In this document: in pieces, positions 62,724-64,000 of the stretch
Layout of the letters: each line of letters starts with the position of its first letter
Numbering within the stretch: the first letter of the stretch is position 1
Assembly: GCF_022539665.2 (NCBI RefSeq)
Contig: NC_081336.1
Location: forward strand, 4,418,221 to 4,482,220
Direction of reading: 5' to 3'
Length of the DNA: 64,000 nt
Source of the DNA: Daphnia carinata
Taxonomy: Eukaryota > Arthropoda > Branchiopoda > Diplostraca > Daphniidae
The notes under the pieces: generated by a model
What the model was told of the DNA's origin: nothing
Database searches by the model: none
The model's input: only the letters and a program-made list of their open reading frames with translations
Program-made: the position numbers and the translations under genes

Positions 62724-64000
62724 ATTATTGTGGAAGTTCGCGTATTGTCTCTCTGTGTGTCTTTTGTTTCTCAATTAGTTCTTTCGTGGTCCTTGTTTAG
62801 ACATTATTTCATTACTCTAGTGTGACATTTGTATCTTGGCTGTGTGCGTGACGACATAGAGGCTATTGAATTCTACGGACAAAAAATACCAAAACCGTTG
62901 TCGGTTGAATAAACTGATTTTTTTTTTTTTTTAATTAATATTATTATTTTTGGATCGTACGTTCAATTGCCTCGTTAATCGATCTGGGCATAGGTTGGAG
63001 AAGTAGAACGTCGAATGTTCAGGAATTCCACGAGAAAGCAGTCGCTGTACATGGAAATGTGGATTGTATACATGTTTCACATCGACATCTGTTTGCCGAA
63101 TTCGGTTCCGCTAGAATCTCTCCGAACAGTTCTTTTATCTTTTACCGAATATAATCCTTCTTAGTAGTGGTGGGGACATTTTACCGATCTATAAAGCTCA
63201 CACTGTTCGGAGAAATCCGGTATTGTTTGAGAGCACAGAGAAGTATCCAACAACACCACAATGTTTTCCCTATTACTATACTTTGATTTCGGACGTGGAC
63301 CATAAAATCCAGGAATTAATTTTTCAAGTTTTATGTGTGATTCTTACACCCATTCGGGGAACCCACTATGAGCTGCTGTGAACGACTCACAGCATTTAAT
63401 GTTTTTTTGCCATCGTTTGCAATGCCATCTACTAGCGAATCGTTTTACTATGTTTGTGCAAAAACCAGCCATATCGTTACGACGTTCAGCGTCAACTGAA
63501 AATCTATGCCTCATTTAAAAAAAAAATTATATGTAGCCATACGCCAGTCAGGTCGTCTCTTTCAAGGTATTTTATTTTAATTTCATTTAATTCCCAACCG
63601 AGAAAATATCAGGAAACCTTCGTTGCTTGCCTCCAATGACCCTTCATCCAATCAAACGCGTCGTGTCCCATATCTGTGAATATGGGCCATGATGAATGTT
63701 CTAATAAAAAAAACATGTTTTGTATTACTTGTCTTATTATTTTGCAGAAGTCACTCTCATGATTATGAAGAATACAAGTAATTATAAAGGACGAACAATC
63801 TGCGAAAACCTCTATGAGATGAATCTTTGAGTCTGCCCTTACGTGATTGCTGAGGCTCTCGATCAAATAGAGTTTTGACTGTCTAGGTTGTCCAACAATG
63901 TAGATTAAAAAGATAATATTTTACATGCCAAGATAACCAACACGTCATCCACCAAACGGGAAATTCCATAATATTCAACTGCCCACAATTAAATAAATAA
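62724..64000. other. SCAP 3' UTR and right-edge spacer
   Basis: The SCAP 3' UTR probably ends after the AATAAA at 62908-62913. Beyond that no gene was recognised. A minus-strand open frame of 85 codons at 63609-63866 is free of low complexity but has no recognised motif. A CATCTACTAGCGA element lies at about 63426-63438. Confidence 0.5.
62908..62913 (+). terminator. Poly(A) signal of SCAP
   Basis: AATAAA lies 185 bases after the SCAP stop codon and is followed by a T-rich run. Confidence 0.65.

Overview
This is a stretch of a eukaryotic, almost certainly arthropod, nuclear genome. Genes carry canonical GT-AG introns that are mostly 55-90 bp. They encode metazoan proteins (AK6, HSCB, the tRNA-queuosine mannosyltransferase, UBE2Q1, a C3orf38 homologue, SCAP), plus a GBD-FH3 protein without FH1/FH2 that resembles insect Multiple wing hairs and a secreted C1q-domain protein. 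Compact introns, C1q-like secreted proteins and AT-rich, microsatellite-laden spacers fit a branchiopod crustacean such as Daphnia. That organism call is inference. All exon models below were assembled by hand from splice signals, reading phase and remembered family patterns, without alignment or RNA evidence.

Layout. 0.1-7 kb is a compact housekeeping cluster: CRAL-TRIO protein (-), AK6 (+), HSCB (+, 120 bp after AK6) and QTMAN/GTDC1 (-, nine exons), with a decayed copy of the QTMAN last exon in the gap. At 7.7-9.1 kb lies a C1q-domain gene (-) with three apparent frameshifts. UBE2Q1 (-, seven exons, two GC-AG introns) is at 10.9-12.7 kb. A repeat-bearing spacer follows, then the C3orf38 homologue (-) at 16.7-17.8 kb. 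From 18 to 29 kb is a gene desert packed with homopolymers and microsatellites. It leads to a two-exon secreted or membrane arthropod protein (+) at 29.5-32.2 kb. A second low-complexity desert runs to 40 kb. A single-exon 634-residue type II membrane protein (-) with tandem 90-residue repeats is at 40-41.9 kb. The mwh-like gene (-, eight exons, 999 aa) spans 43.3-50.4 kb. After an 8-kb spacer comes SCAP (+), whose 1,306-residue coding region is intronless. It is preceded by a spliced 52-codon upstream ORF ending 7 bases before the SCAP start codon.

The genes form no single pathway. Two themes recur: mitochondrial or nuclear housekeeping in the left cluster, and lipid handling at both ends (CRAL-TRIO lipid carrier; SCAP, the sterol-sensing escort of SREBP). 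The best candidates for new biology are the smORF-SCAP arrangement, the expanding tandem-repeat membrane protein, the repeated EcRE-like motif in the deserts, and the duplicated CTCF-like element near 42.3 kb.
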